A stretch of DNA of 64,000 bases from SKVR01 sp046291875 (lineage in GTDB: Bacteria; Bacteroidota; Bacteroidia; Bacteroidales; UBA7960): the NCBI GenBank assembly GCA_046291875.1, contig JBKBSF010000007.1, positions 62,001 through 126,000 of the forward strand. Reading direction: 5' to 3'. The position numbers were made by a program, and so were the translations under genes. Positions 24,335 through 33,123 of the stretch are shown piece after piece (within the stretch, counting starts at the first letter, position 1; each line of letters begins with the position of its first letter). The notes under the pieces were generated by a model. It saw nothing but the letters and a program-made list of their open reading frames with translations. It was not told where the DNA came from and searched no databases.

Positions 24335-24757
24335 TCACAACGATCCCTCATTAACAACCTCTCCCCTAATTCTTAAGATCACCTGGTTGTTGTCGGCATT
24401 GGAATGCACAATTACAGCCTTATTGATCACATTAGGGCGATTTACGGTAGTGTATTTAACTTTTATTATGCCTTTTTCGCCCGGCAGAATAGGTTCACGG
24501 GGCCATTCGGGAACAGTACATCCGCAGGATGCCTTTACCTGACTCAGCACAAGAGGGACTGAACCCGTATTGGTAAATTCAAACTCACAGGTTGCATCAG
24601 ATTGCAATGGTATCCGGCCAAAATCATGCACCGTTGCTTCAAACTCAATATGGGGTTTTGGCTCAAGGGAGACCTCCTGAACGGGAACAGAACGCTGTGC
24701 AAAAAGAACATTCCCTGCAAGAAACAGAAAACCAAAAAATATCCAAATACGCTTCAT
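24335..24757 (-). CDS. Secreted DUF1573 protein
   Basis: 140 residues. A Sec signal peptide (MKRIWIFFGFLFLAGNVLFA, cut near residue 20) precedes a single DUF1573 domain: FEATVHDFGRIPL at the start, FEFTNTGSVPLVLSQV in the middle, and the signature ASCGCTVPEWP, closing with VHSNADNNQVILRIRGEV. These Ig-like domains are common in Bacteroidota exported proteins and of unknown function. Monocistronic, with a 287-nt upstream gap that contains a palindrome. Confidence 0.9.
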   Translation of the reverse strand: MKRIWIFFGFLFLAGNVLFAQRSVPVQEVSLEPKPHIEFEATVHDFGRIPLQSDATCEFEFTNTGSVPLVLSQVKASCGCTVPEWPREPILPGEKGIIKVKYTTVNRPNVINKAVIVHSNADNNQVILRIRGEVVNEGSL

Positions 24758-24972
24758 TGTGTTTTATTTTTGCGTACCAGGGAAATCTCCGCATGCTGAA
24801 ACCTTCCCCAAATTACGTTTACGGACATGCCCGTTTTACATTTCTGCCCGAAGATGCTTCAAGGCAGACTTACTTAGCTTACTTACAAAGAAGCCAATGC
24901 AAATGTAAAAAAAAAGCACACTAAAAAAATTATTGAGAGAATAATTTTCCCGATAAAACAACATTTTTTCCT

Positions 24973-24990
24973 GATGTAATCACTTACATC
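24973..24990. promoter_or_regulatory. Inverted repeat GATGTAA-N4-TTACATC
   Basis: A perfect 7-4-7 dyad in the gap between the DUF1573 and ZIP genes, 216 nt upstream of the DUF1573 start. It lacks a T-run, so it is not an obvious terminator. Possibly an operator; unassigned. Confidence 0.35.
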
Positions 24991-25044
24991 TTAGACCAAC
25001 ACAACTTCAACACACACAAATCAGGCAATTTTTGATCTAAAGGT

Positions 25045-25872
25045 CTAAATAAAAAGGATAAGACTTACTGCCATAAGTGCCATGCCTCCAATGAGTCCGT
25101 AGAGAGAGAGATGAGGTTGATCGTACTCTCTTGCAGCCGGAAGAAGTTCATCAATAGATATAAACACCATAATACCGGCCACCGAGGCAAATATAAACCC
25201 AAAGAGTACATCGTTGAGAAAAGGCATAAGAATAAGAAACCCGAAAATGGCCCCCAGTGGCTCTGCCAGTCCTGACAGGAAGCTGTGTTTAAAAGCCTTT
25301 TTACGGCTGCCCGTAGCGTAGTAGATCGGCACCGAAACAGCAATTCCCTCAGGTATATTGTGAATGGCAATGGCAATGGCAATGGGTAAACCCAGTTTAA
25401 TATCCTGCAATGCCACAATAAAAGTAGCCAATCCTTCGGGGAAGTTGTGAATAGCAATAGCCATTGCCGACATGATACCCATTCGGTAAAGCTTTTGTTT
25501 GCGGGCAGTTTCTGCGTCTGGCTTCAAATCTTCAACCTTCTTTATCTCATGTGGGTTTTCAAACTCAGGCACCAGCTTATCAATTATAGCAATGACCAGT
25601 ATGCCTGTAAAAAAGCCAGCCACCGAGATCAGGTTTGCACTGCGAGCTCCCAGCTCATCTATCATGGCATCAATGCTCTTGGGCATGATTTCCATAAAGG
25701 AAACATAGATCATTACCCCGGCAGAAAACCCCAGAGCAAGAGACAGAAAGCGGGTATTTGTGGTTTTGGTAAAAAAAGCGATAGTACTGCCAATCCCTGT
25801 AGCCAACCCTGCAAAAAGGGTTAACCCAAAGGCCATCAATACATTCTGATAATCATATATCCAATCAATCAT
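25045..25872 (-). CDS. zupT: ZIP family metal transporter (ZupT-like)
   Basis: 275 residues with eight hydrophobic helices. The metal-site helices carry the paired ZIP signatures AIAIHNFPEGLATF and AIAIHNIPEGIAV, and the third helix has FMEIMPKSID. A His/Glu-bearing cytoplasmic loop (residues about 100-130) lies between TM3 and TM4. ZupT-type proteins import Zn2+ and other divalent metals across the inner membrane. Length is typical. It precedes nothing on its strand for about 290 nt. Confidence 0.92.
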   Translation of the reverse strand: MIDWIYDYQNVLMAFGLTLFAGLATGIGSTIAFFTKTTNTRFLSLALGFSAGVMIYVSFMEIMPKSIDAMIDELGARSANLISVAGFFTGILVIAIIDKLVPEFENPHEIKKVEDLKPDAETARKQKLYRMGIMSAMAIAIHNFPEGLATFIVALQDIKLGLPIAIAIAIHNIPEGIAVSVPIYYATGSRKKAFKHSFLSGLAEPLGAIFGFLILMPFLNDVLFGFIFASVAGIMVFISIDELLPAAREYDQPHLSLYGLIGGMALMAVSLILFI

Positions 25873-25911
25873 TCAGGTAACAAGGTTAGATAAAATCCCG
25901 TTTTCAATCCA

Positions 25912-27846
25912 TTAGAGGCTTCCGGGAGAAATAGCCAATGCATCATGACATAATGCAATAACTTGCTGCTCAATGGCTTTCTGATCGTACCCACATTCGC
26001 AGTGCAATTCCTCAAGACTGCCGTGTTGTATAAAAGAATCGGGTATCCCGAGCCTTTTCACCTTTGCATGGTACCCATGATCGGACATAAATTCCAGGAT
26101 TGCACTTCCAACGCCTCCAGCCAATGCGTTATCTTCAAGGGTTATGATTCTGTTAAACTGGGAGAACACCTCATGCAGCAATGCTTCGTCCAGAGGTTTT
26201 GCAAAGCGCAGATCATAAAGAGCTACACTGATCTTTTGACTATCCTTCATAGCCTCGCATGCTTTTAGGGCAACATTGCCCAGAGGCCCCAGCGAGAGGA
26301 TGGCAATATCTTTCCCATGGCAAAGTTTCCTTCCTTTACCCACGGGCATTTCAGAAAAGGGTGTTTGCCAGTTGCGCATCACCCCGTTGCCCCTGGGGTA
26401 TCGGATCACCCAGGGTCCGGAGGGTTGATGCTGGGCTGTATACATCATGTTGCGCAATTCTTCCTCATTCAAAGGAGAAGCGATGGTGAGTCCCGGTATG
26501 CAGCGCAGGAAGGAAACATCAAATGCACCATGATGTGTAGGTCCATCCTCTCCCACCAGACCAGCCCGGTCGAGACAAAAAACCACCGGCAGGTTCTGCA
26601 ACGCCACATCGTGCACCGCCTGATCGAAAGCACGTTGAAAAAAGGACGAATATATATTGCAAAAGGGTATAAGCCCCTGTGCGGCCAACCCGGCAGAAAA
26701 GGTAACGGCATGCTGCTCTGCAATACCCACATCAAATGCTCTTTCGGGCATTGCACTCATCATGATATTGAGAGAACACCCCGAAGGCATTGCGGGAGTT
26801 ATACCCACAATTTTAGAATTCTGGCGGGCAAGCTCAAGCAGAGTTTTCCCAAACACCACCTGGTATTTAGGAGGTTGATCCTTTTCGCAGGGGGCTACTT
26901 TCAGCTCGCCGGTTTTTTTGTTGAAAAATCCCGGAGCATGAAACTTGGTTTGCTCCTTCTCTGCCTGCGGAAAACCTTTTCCCTTCAGGGTAACCACATG
27001 GAGCAGCTTGGGGCCTTTTATGTGTGAAAGGTCATTGAGAATTTTGGTCAGATGCTGCACATCGTGCCCGTCTACAGGGCCAAAATACCTGAAGTTGAAT
27101 GACTCAAACAGGTTGCTTTGTTTGAGCAAAGTGGATTTTATGGCGTTTTCGAGTTTCTGGATCAATCCGCGGGTGTTGGGGCCATAGCGACTAATAGATC
27201 CAAGGATATTCCACACATCATCCTTTAGCCTGTTGTAGGTTCGGCTGGTGGTGATATCTGCCAGATACTCTTTGAGTGCACCCACATTTTTGTCAATGGC
27301 AATGCCATTATCGTTGAGCACCACGAGCAAATTGGCATTGGCCACCCCGGCATGATTGAGCGCCTCGAAAGCCATTCCGGCAGTCATACTTCCATCGCCG
27401 ATTACGGCAATATGATGTCTGTCTTTCTGACCCTGCAGATCAGAGGCAATGGCCATGCCCAGCGCAGCAGAGATACTGGTTGATGAATGCCCGGTACCAA
27501 ATGCATCATAGGGGCTCTCACTCATCTTCGGAAAACCACTTACCCCATTGTATTTGCGGTTGGTGTGAAAAGTATCTCTTCTACCGGTAAGAATTTTATG
27601 CGCATAGGCCTGGTGTCCCACATCCCATATGAGTTTATCGTAGGGAGTATTGAACACATGATGCAAGGCTACGGTCAGTTCAACCACTCCCAGGCTGGCT
27701 CCGAAATGGCCAGGGTTGATGCAGGCTGCATCGATAATAAACTGACGCAACTCGCTGCAGAGTTGCACCAATTGCTCAGAGTTTAATCTCTTCAGATCGG
27801 AGGGTGATTGTATTTGGGAAAGTAATTCTCCTGCTTCTAATGCCAT
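25912..27846 (-). CDS. dxs: 1-deoxy-D-xylulose-5-phosphate synthase
   Basis: 644 residues from the ATG at 27846; an in-frame ATG 24 nt upstream adds a non-conserved tail. It makes DXP from pyruvate and glyceraldehyde-3-phosphate, the first step of the MEP isoprenoid pathway, using thiamine diphosphate. Visible motifs: WDVGHQAYAHKILTGRRD, the ThDP/metal motif GDGSMTAGMAFEALNHAG, and the pyrimidine domain with EQHAVTFSAGLA. Length is slightly above E. coli Dxs (620). Divergent from feoAB; a TACTTTTG box lies 35 nt upstream of the ATG. Confidence 0.96.
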   Translation of the reverse strand: MALEAGELLSQIQSPSDLKRLNSEQLVQLCSELRQFIIDAACINPGHFGASLGVVELTVALHHVFNTPYDKLIWDVGHQAYAHKILTGRRDTFHTNRKYNGVSGFPKMSESPYDAFGTGHSSTSISAALGMAIASDLQGQKDRHHIAVIGDGSMTAGMAFEALNHAGVANANLLVVLNDNGIAIDKNVGALKEYLADITTSRTYNRLKDDVWNILGSISRYGPNTRGLIQKLENAIKSTLLKQSNLFESFNFRYFGPVDGHDVQHLTKILNDLSHIKGPKLLHVVTLKGKGFPQAEKEQTKFHAPGFFNKKTGELKVAPCEKDQPPKYQVVFGKTLLELARQNSKIVGITPAMPSGCSLNIMMSAMPERAFDVGIAEQHAVTFSAGLAAQGLIPFCNIYSSFFQRAFDQAVHDVALQNLPVVFCLDRAGLVGEDGPTHHGAFDVSFLRCIPGLTIASPLNEEELRNMMYTAQHQPSGPWVIRYPRGNGVMRNWQTPFSEMPVGKGRKLCHGKDIAILSLGPLGNVALKACEAMKDSQKISVALYDLRFAKPLDEALLHEVFSQFNRIITLEDNALAGGVGSAILEFMSDHGYHAKVKRLGIPDSFIQHGSLEELHCECGYDQKAIEQQVIALCHDALAISPGSL

Positions 27847-27880
27847 TATGAATGCGTGTTGGTAAAACACAAAATTTCTA

Positions 27881-27888
27881 CAAAAGTA
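27881..27888 (-). promoter_or_regulatory. Candidate -7 element of dxs
   Basis: TACTTTTG on the minus strand fits TAnnTTTG; the -33 region is weak. Confidence 0.4.
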
Positions 27889-28123
27889 AAAAATTAAAGT
27901 ATCTCACACATCATCTGTTGCTGCTGAAACCCCTCAGAGATCAACCTGGCATTTAAACACCTGAATACGTACTGATTATCTGACACTTGATCAACAATCA
28001 TCAGTTCAACTCCCATCAAAACATCTACCCTGATTCGTCTCAGCCTTCAGAATGTCATTATTTGAAACATCCCCATTTTTAGGGATTTTGCTCGTTCAGT
28101 CCATCTTACACATCAAATTTGGA

Positions 28124-28131
28124 TAACTTTG
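28124..28131 (+). promoter_or_regulatory. Candidate -7 element of feoAB
   Basis: TAACTTTG fits TAnnTTTG, 59 nt before the ATG at 28190; no clear -33 TTTG at the right distance. Confidence 0.45.
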
Positions 28132-28189
28132 CAAAATTTAATCAATCTAAATAAGGATTAGCTCCCTTTGAACCTATCCATCCCTGCAT

Positions 28190-30709
28190 ATGACACTGCT
28201 TGAACTTAAAAACGGAGAAAAAGCCATAATATTAAAGGTGAAAGGCCGTGGAGCCTTTCGCAGAAGAATCATTGAAATGGGTTTTGTAGCCGGCAAAGTG
28301 GTTGAAGTAATTAAAAAAGCCCCGCTAAAGGACCCCATTGAATACAATATAATGGGCTATAATGTTTCGCTCCGCAGCAGTGAGGCTGAACTTATAGAAG
28401 TACTACCCCTGGAACGGCAGGAGGAGTTTGTACAACCCGGTTACGAGGGGGTATTTATCAGCGAAGGATATAAAATATCGCGCCAGAACGGACGCAATAT
28501 CAATGTGGCGCTCGTGGGTAATCCCAACAGTGGTAAAACCAGCTTCTTCAATCATGCATCGGGTTCAAGGGAAAAAACAGGAAATTACAGTGGTGTTACG
28601 GTAGATGCCAAACAAGCATGGTTTAAGCAGGGTGGCTACCGTTTCAATATTACCGATCTGCCGGGCACCTATTCCATCTCCGCTTACACCCCCGAAGAAC
28701 TTTATGTTCGCGATTTCATCAACGAGAACCTGCCCGATGTGGTAATCAATGTGGTAGACGGCTCTAACCTGGAACGAAACCTCTACCTGACCACCCAGCT
28801 CATCGACATGGATATCAAAGTGGTTATGGTATTGAACATGTATGATGAACTGGAAAGGAAAGGCGACCGTCTTGACCATGAGTCTTTGGGCAAACTATTG
28901 GGAATTCCTATCATTCCTGCTGTAAGCTCAAAGGGAAAAGGCATAAAGGATGTGTTCAACAGGGTGATTGAGGTGTATGAAGACAAAGATCAGACACAAC
29001 GCCATATCCATATCAACTATGGTGAGTCGTTCGAAAAATCAATACACCTGATTCAGGGTAAGATCAATGCAGAGGGCAACCAACACCTTACCGATCGGAT
29101 CTCCTCGCGTTTTCTTGCCATTAAATTACTGGAAAAGGACCAGGAGGTAAAACGACGTATCCTGGAAAACTGCCATAACCACCAGGAGATTCTGGATTGC
29201 AGCCAGAAGGAGGTACAGAAACTCGAAAGTCAATACAATGACTCAACCGAAACAGTAATTACAGACCTCAAATACGGTTTCATTCATGGTGCACTCAAGG
29301 AAACCCTTGAGCCCTCGGAGAATGAACGCAGAAGAAACAGTACCGTAATTGATACCCTGATTACTCACAAGCTATTTGGGTTTCCCATATTTTTGTTCTT
29401 TATGTGGTTGATGTTTTCTGCCACTTTCTTACTGGGCTCCTACCCTATGGAGTGGATAGAAACCGGAGTGGAGGAATTGAGTTTGCTGCTTGATGCCCAC
29501 ATGAAAAGCGGACCATTGAAGGATCTTTTCATCAATGGTGTAATCAGTGGTGTGGGAGGTGTAATTGTATTCCTGCCCAATATTGTTCTGTTATTTTTCT
29601 TCATAAGCCTTATGGAAGATACAGGATATATGTCGCGGGCGGTGTTTATCATGGACAAACTCATGCATAAGATAGGTCTGCATGGAAAATCATTTATTCC
29701 GCTGCTGATGGGTTTTGGCTGCAATGTTCCGGCCATCATGGCTACACGTACCCTTGCCAACCGCAACGACAGGTTGCTTACCATGATCATAAATCCTTTT
29801 ATGTCGTGCAGTGCCCGCTTGCCGGTTTATGTATTGTTTATTACAGCCTTCTTTACCAGCTACCAGGGCACCCTACTTTTTCTGATCTATGGTTTGGGTA
29901 TAGCCACTGCAGTGGTTTCAGCAATACTATTTAAACGCACTCTTTTCAAAGGCGAGGAGGTACCATTTGTTATGGAATTACCGCCCTACAGGGTGCCCAC
30001 CCTCAAATCTATCATTATCCATATGTGGAGCAAGGCGGTGCACTACCTCAAGAAAATCAGCGGTATCATTTTGATTGCTTCCGTCATAATATGGGTACTG
30101 GGATATCTGCCACACGGATTTGAATACAGCCGCCTGCTGGAAGAGCAACAGAATTCCCTACGTGTAACTTTTACCGATCAAATGGCCCTTACTACAGACC
30201 CATCCGTACTGGAGCAACTTGAGCTTGAGAAGCAGGAAAAGCTTGACCAACTGGAAAGCCAATGGATGCAGAAGAGGCAGGAAAACAGCCTTATAGGTTC
30301 TCTGGGACGCTTTATTGAGCCGGCAATGCGCCCGTTGGGTTTCGATTGGAAAATGAGTATCAGCCTCCTTTCAGGCCTGGCAGCTAAGGAAATTGTTGTG
30401 AGCACCTTGGGAGTTCTTTACCAGGCCGATGAGAATGTACAAACCCAGAGTGCCTCACTGACAGAGAAGCTTCAAAATCAAGTATATACTGAAGGACCGC
30501 GGCAAGGGCAAAAGGTTTTTACACCCCTGGTGGCACTGGCATTTATGGTTTTCGTACTGCTCTATTTCCCCTGTATTGGTGTACTGGCAGCCATAGTTAA
30601 AGAATCGGGCCACTGGAAATGGGGGTTGTTTACAGTATTTTACACCACCGCCATAGCCTGGCTTATGGCATTGGTGGTATATCAGATGGGAAGTTTACTG
30701 GGTTTTTAA
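28190..30709 (+). CDS. feoB: FeoA-FeoB fusion, ferrous iron transporter
   Basis: 839 residues. Residues 1-75 are a FeoA (SH3-like) domain (RRRIIEMGFVAGKVVEV). The FeoB G domain follows with G1 GNPNSGKTS (110-118), G2 at Thr137 (YSGVTVD), G3 DLPGTYS and G4 NMYDE. A helical GDI-like linker leads to the membrane domain with two Gate regions and the conserved FGCNVPAIMATR. It imports Fe2+ across the inner membrane under GTPase control. The FeoA-FeoB fusion is typical of Bacteroidota. The gene runs into a 57-aa Cys-rich partner 12 nt downstream. Fe2+ supply suits the haem operon elsewhere in the window. Confidence 0.96.
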   Translation: MTLLELKNGEKAIILKVKGRGAFRRRIIEMGFVAGKVVEVIKKAPLKDPIEYNIMGYNVSLRSSEAELIEVLPLERQEEFVQPGYEGVFISEGYKISRQNGRNINVALVGNPNSGKTSFFNHASGSREKTGNYSGVTVDAKQAWFKQGGYRFNITDLPGTYSISAYTPEELYVRDFINENLPDVVINVVDGSNLERNLYLTTQLIDMDIKVVMVLNMYDELERKGDRLDHESLGKLLGIPIIPAVSSKGKGIKDVFNRVIEVYEDKDQTQRHIHINYGESFEKSIHLIQGKINAEGNQHLTDRISSRFLAIKLLEKDQEVKRRILENCHNHQEILDCSQKEVQKLESQYNDSTETVITDLKYGFIHGALKETLEPSENERRRNSTVIDTLITHKLFGFPIFLFFMWLMFSATFLLGSYPMEWIETGVEELSLLLDAHMKSGPLKDLFINGVISGVGGVIVFLPNIVLLFFFISLMEDTGYMSRAVFIMDKLMHKIGLHGKSFIPLLMGFGCNVPAIMATRTLANRNDRLLTMIINPFMSCSARLPVYVLFITAFFTSYQGTLLFLIYGLGIATAVVSAILFKRTLFKGEEVPFVMELPPYRVPTLKSIIIHMWSKAVHYLKKISGIILIASVIIWVLGYLPHGFEYSRLLEEQQNSLRVTFTDQMALTTDPSVLEQLELEKQEKLDQLESQWMQKRQENSLIGSLGRFIEPAMRPLGFDWKMSISLLSGLAAKEIVVSTLGVLYQADENVQTQSASLTEKLQNQVYTEGPRQGQKVFTPLVALAFMVFVLLYFPCIGVLAAIVKESGHWKWGLFTVFYTTAIAWLMALVVYQMGSLLGF

Positions 30710-30721
30710 ATCGGGATCAGC

Positions 30722-30895
30722 ATGTTTCAATGGATTGCAACAATCGTTATTGTGCTGGCAGCAATTACCTGGGCAATAGTATTGCTTGTCAAGAAGTTTG
30801 CAGGCCAGAAGAAACCTCCATCAGATCAAAAGGATTGCGATGGCTGTAGCAGCGATTGTCAGCAATGCCCATTGATAACGAATTTAAAAAAATAG
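30722..30895 (+). CDS. FeoB-associated Cys-rich membrane protein
   Basis: 57 residues, ATG at 30722, 12 nt after feoB. One N-terminal TM helix (WIATIVIVLAAITWAIVLLV) is followed by a basic linker (KKFAGQKKPP) and a short tail with four cysteines (CDGCSSDCQQC). This matches the FeoB-associated Cys-rich proteins found after feoB in many bacteria, which may hand over or sense Fe2+. Function unproven; the location and cysteine pattern make the call fairly firm. Confidence 0.85.
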   Translation: MFQWIATIVIVLAAITWAIVLLVKKFAGQKKPPSDQKDCDGCSSDCQQCPLITNLKK

Positions 30896-30911
30896 CTTCT
30901 TCCCCTGTTTA

Positions 30912-31346
30912 TCAATCTGCACGCAGGTCTACTTCCGGCTCAACCAGTTCATAGCAGGTAAGCTCACATGTCCGGTATCTGATACGTTTTATTCTGGCAC
31001 CATCAACCGCGATGGTTGCAAAGGGAGAGGTGGTATAAGTAGCTGTGAAGGAGTACCATTTCTCAACCTCAAGCAAATAATCCACATACCTCAGCTTAAT
31101 AATCGTATCGGTAAGCACCAGAACCCCATCCTCAAAAGGACCTTCAAAAATCCGAAGGATTACCTCCGGGCTTTCAGGCAGCACCGAAATCCTTGCTCTG
31201 ATCGTGCCCGTTGTGGGATATTCAGTATCGCAGTTGTTATAATCTCCATCGGTACATTCGGAATATTTATCGCGACATGCCGGCACAACAAATAGCAGGC
31301 AGATCAGAAAAAGGGTTGAAAATATTCTGAATTTAGAGTGGATCAT
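30912..31346 (-). CDS. Small lipoprotein, unknown
   Basis: 144 residues. Lipobox VPAC makes Cys24 the acylated residue. The mature part has further cysteines (Cys30 region and a CELTCYELVEP pair near the end) and beta-rich stretches (GTIRARISV, VILRIFEGPFEDG). I do not recognise a family. It lies 25 nt downstream of the ankyrin-barrel gene on the same strand, so the two may form a unit of envelope proteins. Also convergent with the feo genes, 16 nt away. Confidence 0.75.
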   Translation of the reverse strand: MIHSKFRIFSTLFLICLLFVVPACRDKYSECTDGDYNNCDTEYPTTGTIRARISVLPESPEVILRIFEGPFEDGVLVLTDTIIKLRYVDYLLEVEKWYSFTATYTTSPFATIAVDGARIKRIRYRTCELTCYELVEPEVDLRAD

Positions 31347-31371
31347 ACTCTAAGTTTTTAAACACACCAAA

Positions 31372-32937
31372 CTACCGAATTATCGGCTGAAACCTAAACA
31401 TTCGTGAACTGAATAAAGGAACATTGTAACGCACTCCCACGGCAAACCGATGTGCTGGTATTTCGCTGTTCCCGGTCCTGAGAAACAGCCACGATCCATG
31501 CACAGAAAAATTACCATAGCGATAATACATATCGCACATGGGAGCCAGCTTAAACCCTGCTGGAGGTTCGAGTGAGGTGCCCCTGTAGTCGGCCATGGAA
31601 TAAACGCCGCCCCCTCCCATCAATAACCCGGTGCGGTTTTTTCCCCAGGCATAACCCAGAATCTCTCGCTGAAGTTTCAACGAAATGGTTTTACGGTCCT
31701 CCATAAATAAATAGGTAATCTCATCCGGATGAAATCGTTTCACCTTTTTCCTGAAAAGCCGGCCGGCGACAGAGAGCTCCAGGGCTATTTTGTAGCGTGA
31801 TTCAAAAACACCCAGGTCTATCCTTCCCATCAGATCATTTCTATTAAACTCAAGAGCAGTGCCCATAACAAGGTCAGACAAATAGAGTCCTTTTAGATTT
31901 ATACCTGGAAACTTTCTCACCAACGAAACCATCTCGGGGTTTCGGCTGAAAATGGCTCTTGCCAGTGCAGAATTATCTCTTTTTTGCACAACAGGCTCAA
32001 GAAAATTGTATGATACCAGCAATCTGACCATCTCCGTGTCGTTGCGCCCTGCCGCCAGCGCCAGTGGAGTATACTGCAGGTCGTTGATATGCGCCAGGCT
32101 GGCTCCACTTTCTATCAGATACCAGGCTGCTGCATGGTTTCCGGCAAGAATTGCATACATCAGGGGTGTGGTTCCTTTATTGTCCGGAGCATCTAATTCT
32201 GCTCCCATATCAAGCAACAAACCCATTACCGGTTCATGACCATACCATGCAGCCAGATGTAGTGCAGCAGATCCATCATGGGCCCGATGGTTGGGATCTG
32301 CACCGGCAAAGATCAGAAAATCGACCATAAAAAATTGACCAAACGCAGCTGCATACATCAAAGGACTTGCGCCGCGCCGGTTGTGAATTTCATGGCTTGC
32401 ACCCATAAGGATCAGTTGCTGCGCACGGCTCACCTCAGGGGTCTGCGCAATATAAGCCAAAGCAGTCATGCCCTGATTATCCGTATGATTGATATCCTCA
32501 ACAAGGGGCAGCAAAATATCTACCAGGCTGTAGCCCTCCCCCAATAAAGCATACATTAAAGCATTCATCCCCTGCTCATCTGCAATGTTGGGGTTTGCCC
32601 CATTATCCAGGAGCAATCGCACCATATCCTTTTGCTGGGCTATTACGGCAAACATCAGGGAAGTACGTTTAAAATGATCTTGCACATCAATATTTACCTC
32701 ATTGTCAAGCAAATCCTGCACAACGGCAACCTCACCCACCCATGCAGCTTCCATCAATGCTAACTCTGTAGCGGTAAGCATATTTTGCTGACCAAGACTC
32801 CAACCAGGCCACAAAAAAAGGAAAGACACCAAAAGCAAAGCGGCACGGATCTTTTGCGTATTTGTATGCTTCAGAGAAGACAGCTTGTTGCCGATTTTTA
32901 TAATTACCTTGTCTAACTTGCTAAATTCCTGCCTCAT
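31372..32937 (-). CDS. Exported ankyrin-repeat protein with apparent C-terminal beta-barrel
   Basis: 521 residues from the ATG at 32937; the next upstream ATG (32958) lies inside the predicted -7 element, so the shorter start is preferred. A long basic n-region leads to a signal helix (AALLLVSFLFLWPGWSLGQ, about 32-50). Residues about 58-343 hold roughly eight ankyrin repeats (for example DGSAALHLAAWYGHEPVM, NGANPNIADEQG). The last about 170 residues alternate hydrophobic beta strands with charged turns (RYKIALELSVAGRLF, KTISLKLQREILGYAWGK, HRFAVGVRYNV), like a small outer-membrane barrel. The layout suggests a barrel anchor with a periplasmic ankyrin domain. The barrel call is from strand pattern only. 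Confidence 0.75.
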   Translation of the reverse strand: MRQEFSKLDKVIIKIGNKLSSLKHTNTQKIRAALLLVSFLFLWPGWSLGQQNMLTATELALMEAAWVGEVAVVQDLLDNEVNIDVQDHFKRTSLMFAVIAQQKDMVRLLLDNGANPNIADEQGMNALMYALLGEGYSLVDILLPLVEDINHTDNQGMTALAYIAQTPEVSRAQQLILMGASHEIHNRRGASPLMYAAAFGQFFMVDFLIFAGADPNHRAHDGSAALHLAAWYGHEPVMGLLLDMGAELDAPDNKGTTPLMYAILAGNHAAAWYLIESGASLAHINDLQYTPLALAAGRNDTEMVRLLVSYNFLEPVVQKRDNSALARAIFSRNPEMVSLVRKFPGINLKGLYLSDLVMGTALEFNRNDLMGRIDLGVFESRYKIALELSVAGRLFRKKVKRFHPDEITYLFMEDRKTISLKLQREILGYAWGKNRTGLLMGGGGVYSMADYRGTSLEPPAGFKLAPMCDMYYRYGNFSVHGSWLFLRTGNSEIPAHRFAVGVRYNVPLFSSRMFRFQPIIR

Positions 32938-32951
32938 ATCATTTATTTCAA

Positions 32952-32979
32952 CAAACATATAACAATTCTACTATATCAA
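32952..32979 (-). promoter_or_regulatory. Consensus Bacteroidota promoter of the ankyrin-barrel gene
   Basis: On the minus strand TTG (32979-32977), 17-nt spacer, TATGTTTG (32959-32952). The -7 box overlaps an in-frame ATG, which argues for initiation at the ATG at 32937 and a very short leader. Confidence 0.6.
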
Positions 32980-33123
32980 TCGGCAAACAGGATAAAATCC
33001 ATTACTTATATCAAAAATTTTGATTATTTTGATTGCCGTAAAACGCCTTCAAAACATCAAAATTTGTACCATTTATTACTCTTTTTGAAATACGAATAAA
33101 ATGCACTCAAATATAGATTTATT

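Larger units (their letters stand above)
27847..28189. other. 343-nt divergent promoter region, dxs / feoAB
   Basis: It contains one candidate -7 box facing each way and no convincing gene. No clear Fur or DtxR site was seen. Confidence 0.6.
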
